Positions 34,601 to 41,678 of a DNA stretch of 64,000 bases are shown here, piece by piece. The stretch covers positions 1 to 64,000 of the forward strand of contig NZ_JAFFJX010000017.1 of assembly GCF_016924755.1 (NCBI RefSeq). The letters are read 5' to 3'. Source of the stretch: Longitalea arenae (GTDB lineage Bacteria > Bacteroidota > Bacteroidia > Chitinophagales > Chitinophagaceae). Each line of letters opens with the position of its first letter. The first letter of the stretch is position 1. A program made the position numbers and the translations under genes. Under the pieces are notes generated by a model that was not told the origin of the DNA, did not search any database, and saw nothing but the letters and a program-made list of their open reading frames with translations.

Positions 34601-35388
34601 CTGTATATACCGGATCTATGGGTGGCATTCATTATGCCCAACTGAAGGACTGGCTGGCAGTAAGAAAAGATTCCAACTCGATTTGCCTCGATCCCTTGAT
34701 CGCAGATTCTTTGAACAGCGACTTCACGCCTACCAGTATACCCTATGACGATAAAGGAGCTTATATTGGTATAAGCACCGATATCAATAATAATCCGCGA
34801 AACACTGCAAAACCCGATATAGGCGCCATAGAATTTACCATTTGTCACCCGCTCACGGTGCCGGCGCTCACCGTAGATTCGGTGGGGGGATTTGTGCTTC
34901 GTTTTGCCTGGACGCCTGTTGCCAACGCAACCGGTTACCGGGTGTCGCGTGACGGCCTTAACTGGACCAGCCCTTCATCGGGCGACACCGGCACAACGCA
35001 TACCATCAGCGGGCTGCTGGGCCGCGATACCGTGGGACTGATGGTGGAGGTACTTGGATCAAGATATGATTGTCCATCCGCATTTTCAGGAAGAATTATA
35101 GGCCAAACGCTTACCGACCAGATCTACTTTCCCAACACGTTCACACCAAACAACAACGGGCAAAATGATGTATTCAAGGTATACAGCAACGTTATTCAAT
35201 CCATGCGGTTGATCATCTTTAACCAATGGGGTGAAAAGGTGTTTGAAACAAGCAATCCCAATGAAGGCTGGAACGGTATTTATAAAGGCAAACCGCAACC
35301 GCTGGGTGTTTATGTTTATGTGGCTTCCATTGTATTAAGCGATAACACAACTGCCGTTAAAAAAGGAAGCTTCAACCTGCTCAGGTAA
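31633..35388 (+). CDS. Giant beta-helix surface protein with T9SS type B (gliding-type) sorting domain
   Basis: 1251 residues. Signal peptide ends at about 30 (SYGARAQ). Two copies of a parallel beta-helix module start at about 33 (GTYTINSTLPTGGSNFQSF) and about 597 (GTYTINSAQPTGGINFNSF), each followed by NVAPxTYNEQ and many N-rich coils (NNIIRNC, NTIQHC) as in pectate-lyase-like right-handed helices. An Ig-like domain links the modules (about 500-595). A Fn3-like domain (about 1080-1160) precedes the type B C-terminal domain (about 1165-1251, FPNTFTPNNNGQNDVF, FNQWGEKVF). It is exported by T9SS to the cell surface. No lyase active site can be named; a polysaccharide-binding or degrading role is plausible. 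Confidence 0.82.
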   Translation: MQKTLQVQILTKVLLLFLSVQLFSYGARAQVSGTYTINSTLPTGGSNFQSFTDAVAFMQNGLNGPITFNVAPNTGPYNEQIYLDNKIGTTAANTLTFNCNGVTLSFISNNTNNRAGIKLDNISYVTFDKIRIIPQAAGQYGYGFHLLNNADNNIIRNCRIILPTGATPGNNEGIVINGNHGAATAAGTSLCDNNLIQNDTISGGRTGITLNSAPVSGTPVFMQGNKILNNFISDSYSNCIQLNYNENAIIDGNDLQGGPHATNTVVGVYLHLFDQNVQVINNRIHNFHIDEFIWGSNIYGILNSAQAVAGKENLFANNLIYDFSSNGIQYGIASRFATASYFNIFNNTISLDDQNIYGQECNGIYFGDVSNVNVFNNIITISRPTSDWNYCITLEKMMPGLSCKRNVYYVTGSDFSNAVASLSNVDLKLLSDWQKASGQDYSSVYMHPQYTNLAASNFVPTAQPIDNMALLVNLTTDIAGATRSSLNPDPGCYEFVTPACQTPVVPGTTTVLPDSILCYGPQIALGLTGNSWGVGQTYTWQSATTANGTYTNISSGVAYPSMELLPATTLYYRAAVTCLGDTKYSAPIRVVVNTKLSAGTYTINSAQPTGGINFNSFNDAVLAMQCGITGSIVFNVAPGTYNEQVIIPAVATSPTQTVTFRGNGATLAFAATNANERAVLKLNGTDYVTIDSLRINVMGTSFGFGIQLMGDADHNTIQHCTVSLGTNVTATGYAGIVMNNSATNPIDFSGFSYCDSNTIVNNTITGGYYGITHTSRTALAPSPIPSGNIISGNKITDACGFGIYLDGVAKTVVDSNEISQQARTVFTNFNGIYVKQSVSFGITPNGNQITRNRIHNLINGGKVTTVETHGIHFETVAGMPASPNIVANNLLYNFRGVGNQYGVYSRNTNNLKIYHNTISLEDSTGTTVAAIVTRGYGVLGNLTVNNEFRNNNVIIRRGGLGTKTGIFIAGRDSALKADHNNYVIAADSGTVYTGSMGGIHYAQLKDWLAVRKDSNSICLDPLIADSLNSDFTPTSIPYDDKGAYIGISTDINNNPRNTAKPDIGAIEFTICHPLTVPALTVDSVGGFVLRFAWTPVANATGYRVSRDGLNWTSPSSGDTGTTHTISGLLGRDTVGLMVEVLGSRYDCPSAFSGRIIGQTLTDQIYFPNTFTPNNNGQNDVFKVYSNVIQSMRLIIFNQWGEKVFETSNPNEGWNGIYKGKPQPLGVYVYVASIVLSDNTTAVKKGSFNLLR

Positions 35389-35400
35389 CCATGTAGCAGT

Positions 35401-35446
35401 GGCCTGCCATTGCGCAGCCGCAATATTCATTGATCGCAGGCCTTAG
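35401..35446. terminator. Possible hairpin after the beta-helix protein gene
   Basis: GGCCTGC and GCAGGCC bracket an inner ATTGCG/CGCAAT pair. The stem is good but no T-run follows, so it is only a possible terminator or mRNA 3'-end structure. Confidence 0.35.
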
Positions 35447-35616
35447 CTTCTGCGAAAACATCCCGTCATTGGATGTAGAATATAACTTGTCCAAATCAAC
35501 CCTCGACAAAGTCCAGTTTACACCCGGAGATTTTATTAATTAGACAGTAGGTTTGTGTCTGCATATAGTTTATTGATGGAAAGATCAGGATAGCGTGATC
35601 ATTTAAAAATTTATTT

Positions 35617-36102
35617 ATGACGAATACCGATTTTACAACAACATTCATGGTAAGCAAAAAACCTGCGGAAGTATTTAATGCTATTAATAACCCGCGTGCC
35701 TGGTGGTCTGAAGAAATTCTTGGCTCAACCGACAAGGTGAATGATATATTCGACTATCACTTTGAAGACATCCATGCATGTAAACTGAAGGTGCTTGACC
35801 TGGTTCCGGGTAAAAAAGTCGTGTGGCATATTCTGGAAAATGATTTCAATTTTACAAAAGACAAAACCGAATGGGTCGACACCCAGGTGGTTTTTGATAT
35901 CAACCTTGAAGGAGAAAAGACCAGGGTCACATTTACGCACATTGGTTTGCAAGCGCACTATGAGTGTTATGACGCTTGTTATCAGGGCTGGACCCATTAC
36001 ATTCAAAACAGTCTGAAAAAGTATATTACTACAGGGGAAGGGCAGCCAAATATGACCGGAAGCCCGCAAACCGAGACTGAGAAAAGGCTATCGGGCAATT
36101 AA
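35617..36102 (+). CDS. SRPBCC (AHSA1-like) domain protein
   Basis: 161 residues. The START/Bet v1-like fold is recognisable from the opening strand FTTTFMVSKKPAEVFNAINN, the PRAWWSEEILG helix, and the final long helix around YQGWTHYIQNSLKKYITTGEG. Such AHSA1-type domains bind small hydrophobic ligands or act as chaperone cofactors; no specific ligand is indicated. It is 54 bp upstream of an SDR gene on the same strand, so the two are probably co-transcribed. Confidence 0.8.
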   Translation: MTNTDFTTTFMVSKKPAEVFNAINNPRAWWSEEILGSTDKVNDIFDYHFEDIHACKLKVLDLVPGKKVVWHILENDFNFTKDKTEWVDTQVVFDINLEGEKTRVTFTHIGLQAHYECYDACYQGWTHYIQNSLKKYITTGEGQPNMTGSPQTETEKRLSGN

Positions 36103-36156
36103 CTTTTTTAACGCGCATGGATTTTATGCTATAAAGAATCAAGAAGAATAACGAAA

Positions 36157-36948
36157 ATGGACAGATTAAAAAATAAAGTGGCGGTCATTTACGGCGATGG
36201 CGCCGTAGGAGGGGCTGTGGCGAAAGCTTTTGCAATTGAAGGCGCAAAAGTCTTTCTTACCGGAAGAACAAAATGGAAGCTTGACACAATCGCAAAGGAT
36301 ATCCAAGCAAACGGCGGGCAAGTTGAGGTCTTTGAGCTCGACGCGTTGAATGAAACAGCCGTTGAAGAACATATTAATGAAGTGGAAAAAGAAGCGGGCA
36401 GCATCGACATTTCATTTAATGCGATCGGCCTGCCCCAAACCGGTCACCAGGGCACGGCCCTGGCCGAGCTTACGATTGATAATTTTGTGCAGCCGATAAT
36501 AACCTATTCCCGGTCCCATTTTATAACCGCCCGGGCCGCAGTAAGAAAAATGGTGAAGCAAAGGCATGGGGTGATCTTGATGAATACACCAAGCCCAAGC
36601 CGTATCAGTGTTCCTTTTATGGGCGGCATGCCATCGACCTGGTCGTCTATAGAAGCGCTGAGCCGGACCATTTCTGCAGAATGTGGTGTGCATGGAGTAA
36701 GGTCAGTTTGCATACTTACCACGGCTATGCCCGATACCCCCTTAATTGATGAGGTGTATAACCTGCATGCGAATGCATATGGCATCGATTATAAGCAGTT
36801 TCATGCCGGCATGGAGGCCAAGACACATCTGAAGCAATTGAGTTCTATAAAAGACCTGGCCAATGCGGCTGTATTTGCAGCATCGGATGAAGGAAGATCC
36901 ATCACGGGAACTGTTTTGAATCTTACAGCAGGGCTGGTTGTGCATTGA
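36157..36948 (+). CDS. SDR-family oxidoreductase with atypical active site
   Basis: 263 residues of the short-chain dehydrogenase fold. The N-terminal dinucleotide region reads VAVIYGDGAVGGAVAKAF, with a modified glycine motif, then FLTGRTKWKLDTIA. The expected YxxxK pair would fall in GGMPSTWSSIEALSRTIS, but aligning on EALSR puts Met at the Tyr and Trp at the Lys position. A conserved-looking Ser remains in NTPSPSRIS. If the alignment is right it is either a degenerate binder or uses different residues. It ends 5 bp from the convergent hydrolase gene. Confidence 0.75.
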   Translation: MDRLKNKVAVIYGDGAVGGAVAKAFAIEGAKVFLTGRTKWKLDTIAKDIQANGGQVEVFELDALNETAVEEHINEVEKEAGSIDISFNAIGLPQTGHQGTALAELTIDNFVQPIITYSRSHFITARAAVRKMVKQRHGVILMNTPSPSRISVPFMGGMPSTWSSIEALSRTISAECGVHGVRSVCILTTAMPDTPLIDEVYNLHANAYGIDYKQFHAGMEAKTHLKQLSSIKDLANAAVFAASDEGRSITGTVLNLTAGLVVH

Positions 36949-36953
36949 GGAGG

Positions 36954-37832
36954 CTAAGCACCCTTTCTGCTTAAAAAATGACTGATAAGATCCAGCACCT
37001 CGTCGAAATTTGTTTCGAGTACCATATGAGAACCATCGATAATATGGGTTTGGGCATTGGGCAGATCCCGCTTATAACAATAAGCCTCCTTCTCGTTGTA
37101 GAACGGATCATTTTTTCCCCAGATGACAAGGGCCGGAGGTTGATGCGTGCGGAAATATTCCTGGAAGGCGGGAAACATTTCTATATTGCTTTTGTATGTA
37201 CAGCTCAACTCATATTGCATGTCAATATTGCCCGGCCTGCTCATCCGCTCCCAGTCAAGCAACCAGGTTTCCGGGCTCACGCGCTCGGTCATTTCTTCAG
37301 TTAAACCGGCATAATATTGCATTTTGGTGCCCTCTGCACTTAAATATGCATACACTTTTTTCTTTTTTGCTTCGGTAGGATGGTCCCAGTAATCTCTTAT
37401 TTCATCCCATATTTGCTCTATGCCTTCAAGATAAGCATTACCGTTTTGCACAATGATCCCTTCGATCTTTTCAGGGTGATTTACACATATTCTCATCCCA
37501 ATAGGGCTGCCAAAATCATGCAGATAGATGGTGAATTTATTTACATCTATTACTTCCATGAACCTGTTCATGCAGGCAGATATATTTTTAAATGAGTATT
37601 CAAATTCAGTGCTGCCGGGAAAAGCACTGAAGCCAAAGCCCGGGTAATCGGGAGCAATTAGGTGGTACTTGTCGGCAAGTGCAACCATTAAGTTTTTAAA
37701 CATTACAGACGAGGTAGGGAATCCATGTAAGAGGAATAAGGATGGATTTTTTCTGTCGCCGGCCTCGCGGTAAAAAATGTCGATACCATCAACATTTACT
37801 GACCTGTTAAAAATTTGCTTGCTCATGATCAT
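36954..37832 (-). CDS. Alpha/beta hydrolase (epoxide hydrolase / haloalkane dehalogenase type)
   Basis: 292 residues (a second ATG lies two codons in). The oxyanion HGFPTS motif is at 36-41, and the nucleophile elbow LHDFGSPIG places Asp106 where serine would be in esterases. Asp at this position is the mark of epoxide hydrolases and haloalkane dehalogenases. The acidic and base parts are probably in VIWGKNDPF and DGSHMVLETN near the C-terminus. Whether it acts on epoxides, halides or fluoroacetate-type substrates cannot be told. It is transcribed towards the SRPBCC-SDR pair. Confidence 0.8.
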   Translation of the reverse strand: MIMSKQIFNRSVNVDGIDIFYREAGDRKNPSLFLLHGFPTSSVMFKNLMVALADKYHLIAPDYPGFGFSAFPGSTEFEYSFKNISACMNRFMEVIDVNKFTIYLHDFGSPIGMRICVNHPEKIEGIIVQNGNAYLEGIEQIWDEIRDYWDHPTEAKKKKVYAYLSAEGTKMQYYAGLTEEMTERVSPETWLLDWERMSRPGNIDMQYELSCTYKSNIEMFPAFQEYFRTHQPPALVIWGKNDPFYNEKEAYCYKRDLPNAQTHIIDGSHMVLETNFDEVLDLISHFLSRKGA

Positions 37833-38043
37833 TCGAGCTTCAAATTTTGTGCCTTGTCTTCTTATTATACATCTGGAATATTATTATGGGTTTTCCTAAC
37901 GGTTAGTTAGTACATATATGCATTAGATCAATAAAGAGGATCATGTATGAACCAGCTTGTGCCGGCTTGTTCAATATTCTACATCGTTTATTTTTGGTAG
38001 TTTTTCCAGGCGGGTTAAAGTAGTTTGTAGAAAATTGCCTGCT

Positions 38044-39129
38044 ATGAAAAAAATTATAATGCTTCTCTGTACGGGACTGCTATGTTACATCACATTTTAC
38101 GCATGTTCAAAAAACAAGGTGGGAGATCAGGAACTGGTTGCCAAAGGCGCTTATGAAGAATTCAACGCGCATGGGTGCCAGTGTAAACCGGCAGATTCAA
38201 GTATTTTCGATCCCACCTGTTTGGTTGCGCCAAACGCGCAATTAAGAATTTTGGGGCAGGGTTTCAGTTTCACCGAAGGGCCGGCCGTTGATAAAAAAGG
38301 CAATATTTTCTTTACAGATCAACCTAATGATAAGATCTATAAATGGTCGGTAAACTCCGGCACGATCACTACATTCTTAACGGGTACAGGCCGCTCCAAC
38401 GGCATGGCCTTCGATAAAAATGGCAATCTTATTACTTGTGCCGATATGCATGGAGAGTTATGGAAAATAGCGCCCGATGGCAGCCACATTGTGCTGGTAA
38501 ATAATTACAATGGCAAATTGTTAAATGGACCGAACGATGTATGGATCAACCCCAAAAATGGCGGTATGTACATTACCGACCCCATATTTCCCAGGAGTTA
38601 TTGGGATGCCGGTGATCCCCGTCAGCAGGCATGGCCTCCAACGCATTCCGAACAAGCCAAAACCGGCAAAGGCGGTTATGTTTATTATTTAGCTGCCGGC
38701 AGCCGTACTTTGGTAAGGGTGACTACAGAGGCGATGGGATGGGATGCTGATGGTTGGCCGAACGGGGTTGTTGGAACGCCTGATGGAAAAAAGCTTTACG
38801 TGAATAAATGGGCGCCCGATATCAATACCGCAGGTACCTGGGTCTTTGATATTAAAGCCGATGGTACACTCACCAATATGCGCAGGTTTGTCGATATGGG
38901 AGGTGATGGCATGTCGATGGATGAACGTGGGAATATTTATATCAGCAACTCCTATGGAGTAACCGCTTTTGATCCCAAAGGCAGGAGGATCTTTAATCTT
39001 CCTACGGGTGGGGGAGCAACCAACAATGTTTTTGGTGGTAATAACAATAAGACCTTGTTTATTACCGGACCTGTAGACAAATTAACGGCGATAAAAATGA
39101 CTGTGAAAGGGGTAGAGAAATTCTATTAG
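38044..39129 (+). CDS. SMP-30/gluconolactonase-family lipoprotein
   Basis: 361 residues from the ATG at 38044; the longer frame from 37957 would put 29 charged residues before the signal. The signal ends in FYACSKN (Cys21), so a lipoprotein is likely. The beta-propeller family is seen in FTEGPAVDKKGNIFFTDQPND, GRSNGMAFDKNGNLITCAD, GPNDVWINPKNGGMYITDP and GMSMDERGNIYISNSYG, with conserved Glu/Asn/Asp metal ligands of SMP-30 enzymes. It probably hydrolyses a sugar lactone in the periplasm or on the outer surface. It has no operon partner. Confidence 0.85.
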   Translation: MKKIIMLLCTGLLCYITFYACSKNKVGDQELVAKGAYEEFNAHGCQCKPADSSIFDPTCLVAPNAQLRILGQGFSFTEGPAVDKKGNIFFTDQPNDKIYKWSVNSGTITTFLTGTGRSNGMAFDKNGNLITCADMHGELWKIAPDGSHIVLVNNYNGKLLNGPNDVWINPKNGGMYITDPIFPRSYWDAGDPRQQAWPPTHSEQAKTGKGGYVYYLAAGSRTLVRVTTEAMGWDADGWPNGVVGTPDGKKLYVNKWAPDINTAGTWVFDIKADGTLTNMRRFVDMGGDGMSMDERGNIYISNSYGVTAFDPKGRRIFNLPTGGGATNNVFGGNNNKTLFITGPVDKLTAIKMTVKGVEKFY

Positions 39130-39488
39130 GCGACGGCAAATTGAGAATAAGGCTTTTTACCGCGCTGGACATAAGCCACTTTTTCTAAAAAGCTGTATTT
39201 CATCCAGAAGGGGTCTGGTTTTCACAGGAAAAGAACTTATTTCAATAGAATAAAACCTTTGATGGATCAAAGGACTGGTTTTTCCATGAAAAACGGTCAA
39301 AAAGGGCATTTCACCAACAGCAATGAACTTTTATCATACAGAAAAAAGGTTTATTCCGCAAAATAGTTACTTGATGGGATCTTCAGATTTTGAAACAATT
39401 CCATATCAGAAGAAATAAGAAAGCCTGTAAATCATTCCGGAATTACAGGCTTGATGGTATTAACCTTGTCACAATCGATAAGGGTTAG
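39130..39488. other. Intergenic region between convergent genes
   Basis: About 360 bp, A-rich with no supported gene. It holds a perfect 17-bp palindrome GTTTTTCCATGAAAAAC near 39278-39295 and a terminator for the minus-strand gene at 39421-39452. Confidence 0.45.
39421..39452 (-). terminator. Terminator for the RibD/DHFR-like reductase gene
   Basis: AAGCCTGTAA (39421-39430) and TTACAGGCTT (39443-39452) make a perfect 10-bp stem. Read on the minus strand it is followed by TCTTATTTCTTC. It lies 37 bp after the reductase stop codon. Confidence 0.65.
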
Positions 39489-40034
39489 CTATTTGTGATA
39501 ATGAAGGCATGTTATTCCGCAGGGAAAAGACCGGCTCTCTACCAGGGTTAAGTTTTGCGTGGTTTCGACCTGATTAAAGATCGGCATTCCTTTCCCCAGA
39601 ACAGCCGGGTTGATGAACAGATAAAAATCATCGATCATGCCTGACCTGATAAGGCTGGAAACAAAACTGCCACCACCATATACTATGATGTCGCCACCGG
39701 CCTCTTTCTTCAAGCTGGTAACTTCATCAACCAGCTTTCCTTTTGCCAGTGCTGTGTTGTTCCATTCACATTTTTCGATGGTGTTTGTAAATACGATCTT
39801 GAAGGTGTTGTTCATTTTCGCGGCGCCTTCCAAAGCAGGATTAGAGGCCCAAAATGGAATAAAGCCCTCGGCAAGCTTCCTGCCTAATAGGATCAGGTCA
39901 ACAGGATCGGTTAAACGCGTAACAAACTCTTTGAGCGCATCGTCCCAGTTCGCGGTCATCCAATCCATTTCACCGTTGACGCCGGCAATATACCCATCAA
40001 CAGAGAGTTGCACCTGTAGTTTAAGCTTTCTCAT
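39489..40034 (-). CDS. Dihydrofolate reductase-family protein (RibD C-terminal-like)
   Basis: 181 residues. The family signs are the opening strand KLKLQVQLSVDGYIAG, the WMTANWDDAL helix, LILLGRKLAEGF, the glycine-rich DIIVYGGGSFVSSLI (NADPH-binding) and the FINPAVLGKGMPIF strand. RibD C-terminal-type proteins of this length are common in Bacteroidetes and reduce unknown small substrates. It is the third gene of the DinB-AraC cluster on the minus strand, 96 bp after the AraC stop. Confidence 0.85.
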   Translation of the reverse strand: MRKLKLQVQLSVDGYIAGVNGEMDWMTANWDDALKEFVTRLTDPVDLILLGRKLAEGFIPFWASNPALEGAAKMNNTFKIVFTNTIEKCEWNNTALAKGKLVDEVTSLKKEAGGDIIVYGGGSFVSSLIRSGMIDDFYLFINPAVLGKGMPIFNQVETTQNLTLVESRSFPCGITCLHYHK

Positions 40035-40130
40035 AAATTGTGCGTGATTGATTTTTGATTAAATTTTATACTGCCAAATTATAGAAGCTGCCAGCCAGAA
40101 AATAGACAAAATCCGACATTTGTAAATTCG

Positions 40131-40931
40131 CTATTCTTCATTCAACAATAGTATTCTCTGCAGGTTCAGCCTGATCTGCCTGGGTGTGTAATTGGTAAAC
40201 TCCCTGAAATCACTGATCAGCCGCGATTGGTCACTATAGCTGAATTCGTAGGCTATATCGCAGAAGTTTTTGCTGGTTCCCCCGGCAATCTGCTTCAGCG
40301 CATGTTGAAATTTCATCATTCGCATAAATAGTTTGGGAGGCAACCCTATTGCCTCCTTAAAACGCCGCTCCAGCTGTCTTTCTGAGATACCATAGCTGTT
40401 GGCCAAATGAGCAATCCGCATATTAAAAGCACCTGCTTTGATCAATGAACTACAATGCTGCACCAACTTATCTTCCTCTTTCGCCGTTTTGGCCTGCCTC
40501 GAAATGAAACTGCTGAGAACACGAATCCTGCCTGTGTGATTGCGTTGATCCATTAATTGCTCCGCAACATATTTGCCTTTTATATCATCCAAACCAACCA
40601 GGGTGTTTGTCAATGCCATCGGGTTTATTCCGAAGATCATTCTAATGCCCTGCGATGTGAAATTTACTCCTGTGGCAGAGAAGGGCATGTCGGAGATGGA
40701 TTTGGTAGGGTGCGTGCGTTTGCCATAGGCAAGCGCTGTTTTCACGCGCTCTTTGTTCTCATCAAGAAAAGAACTGTGTCCATTATGATGCTGAATGATG
40801 ATGCCAGAAGAATCATCTACGATCGTATTGATTTCCTGGTGCAAACCGGCTGACCCATCGTTTTCCGCCGACCAGAAGTAGCGAACGTATTTTTGCAGCA
40901 TAGGTGGAGCCGGAATTATATGAAAATTCAT
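40131..40931 (-). CDS. AraC-family transcriptional regulator
   Basis: 266 residues. The N-terminal half is a sensor domain of the type seen in Bacteroidetes AraC proteins (starting MNFHIIPAPPMLQKYVRYFW, with FTSQGIRMIFGINPMAL). The C-terminal 95 residues carry the double helix-turn-helix: MRIAHLANSYGISERQLERR, then GLPPKLFMRMMKFQHAL, then FCDIAYEFSYSDQSRLISDF. It starts 2 bp after the DinB stop, so the two are co-transcribed. It likely controls its own operon; the effector is unknown. Confidence 0.88.
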   Translation of the reverse strand: MNFHIIPAPPMLQKYVRYFWSAENDGSAGLHQEINTIVDDSSGIIIQHHNGHSSFLDENKERVKTALAYGKRTHPTKSISDMPFSATGVNFTSQGIRMIFGINPMALTNTLVGLDDIKGKYVAEQLMDQRNHTGRIRVLSSFISRQAKTAKEEDKLVQHCSSLIKAGAFNMRIAHLANSYGISERQLERRFKEAIGLPPKLFMRMMKFQHALKQIAGGTSKNFCDIAYEFSYSDQSRLISDFREFTNYTPRQIRLNLQRILLLNEE

Positions 40932-40933
40932 GT

Positions 40934-41467
40934 CTACTGCTTTTTTGTATGATTATGTTTATCGGCGGCGGTATGGTATAGGTACAAACCATAATCTGTA
41001 GGTACACCTTTATGGCCTAACTGGTGCAACATGGCCGTAATATTGCCGCGGTGATACGTACCATGATTGACGATATGCTGAATTACATCGGCATAGGACA
41101 TTCGCACACCGGCAAAATCCCGGCTATCTGCCATATCGTTCTTCATGATAAACCGGACTGTCGCTTCGGCCAGTACCTGTTGTTTCTCTTCCAGTTCCTG
41201 CAATGAATTATTCTTTGTAGATGCGATCAAATCATTGACTGAGGCCTGGATCGCATTGTAGTCATCGGGCTGATATTCTTCCATAAGAAGGGATAGCCAC
41301 CCTTTATCAATGATGTATACATGCATCAGTGCTTCAAATATAGAAGGGAATACACTTTTAATGGGAGCCCGGCAGCTGCCATCGGGAAGATCCTGCAGAT
41401 GGCTTATCAAAGTTTTATTGGCCCATGTATGATATTCATACATGAACAGCGAATGATTGTCTGTCAT
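40934..41467 (-). CDS. DinB-family metal-dependent protein
   Basis: 177 residues from the ATG at 41465-41467. The open frame extends 18 residues further, but that part has no DinB-like sequence. The DinB four-helix fold is seen in LFMYEYHTWANKTLISHLQ (first metal His), SIFEALMHVYIIDKGWLSLL (second) and DVIQHIVNHGTYHRGNITAMLHQLG (third), so the three metal-binding histidines are in place. Such proteins are thiol-dependent hydrolase or transferase-like in some species. The first gene of a DinB-AraC pair. Confidence 0.85.
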   Translation of the reverse strand: MTDNHSLFMYEYHTWANKTLISHLQDLPDGSCRAPIKSVFPSIFEALMHVYIIDKGWLSLLMEEYQPDDYNAIQASVNDLIASTKNNSLQELEEKQQVLAEATVRFIMKNDMADSRDFAGVRMSYADVIQHIVNHGTYHRGNITAMLHQLGHKGVPTDYGLYLYHTAADKHNHTKKQ

Positions 41468-41614
41468 TTCAAATAGTTGAGTTAATAGAAAGGAATACCG
41501 CCTGTTGCCTGAAACTGGCAACCGTAAGGTAGGAACCCCTGGGAATGGGGGACTACTTATCTTGTATGTTAAGATGGGACTTTTTCATGATCACCTCCTT
41601 TTTAAGAAGTGAAG

Positions 41615-41643
41615 ACCGTTAGACAAATATAGGGGCTAACGGT
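41615..41643 (-). terminator. Hairpin after the hybrid two-component gene
   Basis: ACCGTTAG (41615-41622) and CTAACGGT (41636-41643) form a perfect 8-bp stem with a 13-base loop, 36 bp beyond the stop of the HTCS gene. The tail on the minus strand is CTTC, which is weak for a rho-independent terminator. Confidence 0.4.
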
Positions 41644-41678
41644 TATTTAAGCCGGAAAAATATTAATGAAGTTTTGTT

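Noticed and set aside
37957-38043. Upstream start for the SMP-30 lipoprotein
   Set aside because: The extra 29 residues are polar and precede a proper signal peptide that begins at 38044.
41520-41560. Hairpin with CCCC/GGGG arms upstream of DinB
   Set aside because: Imperfect stem with bulges and no T-run; probably chance in the leader region.
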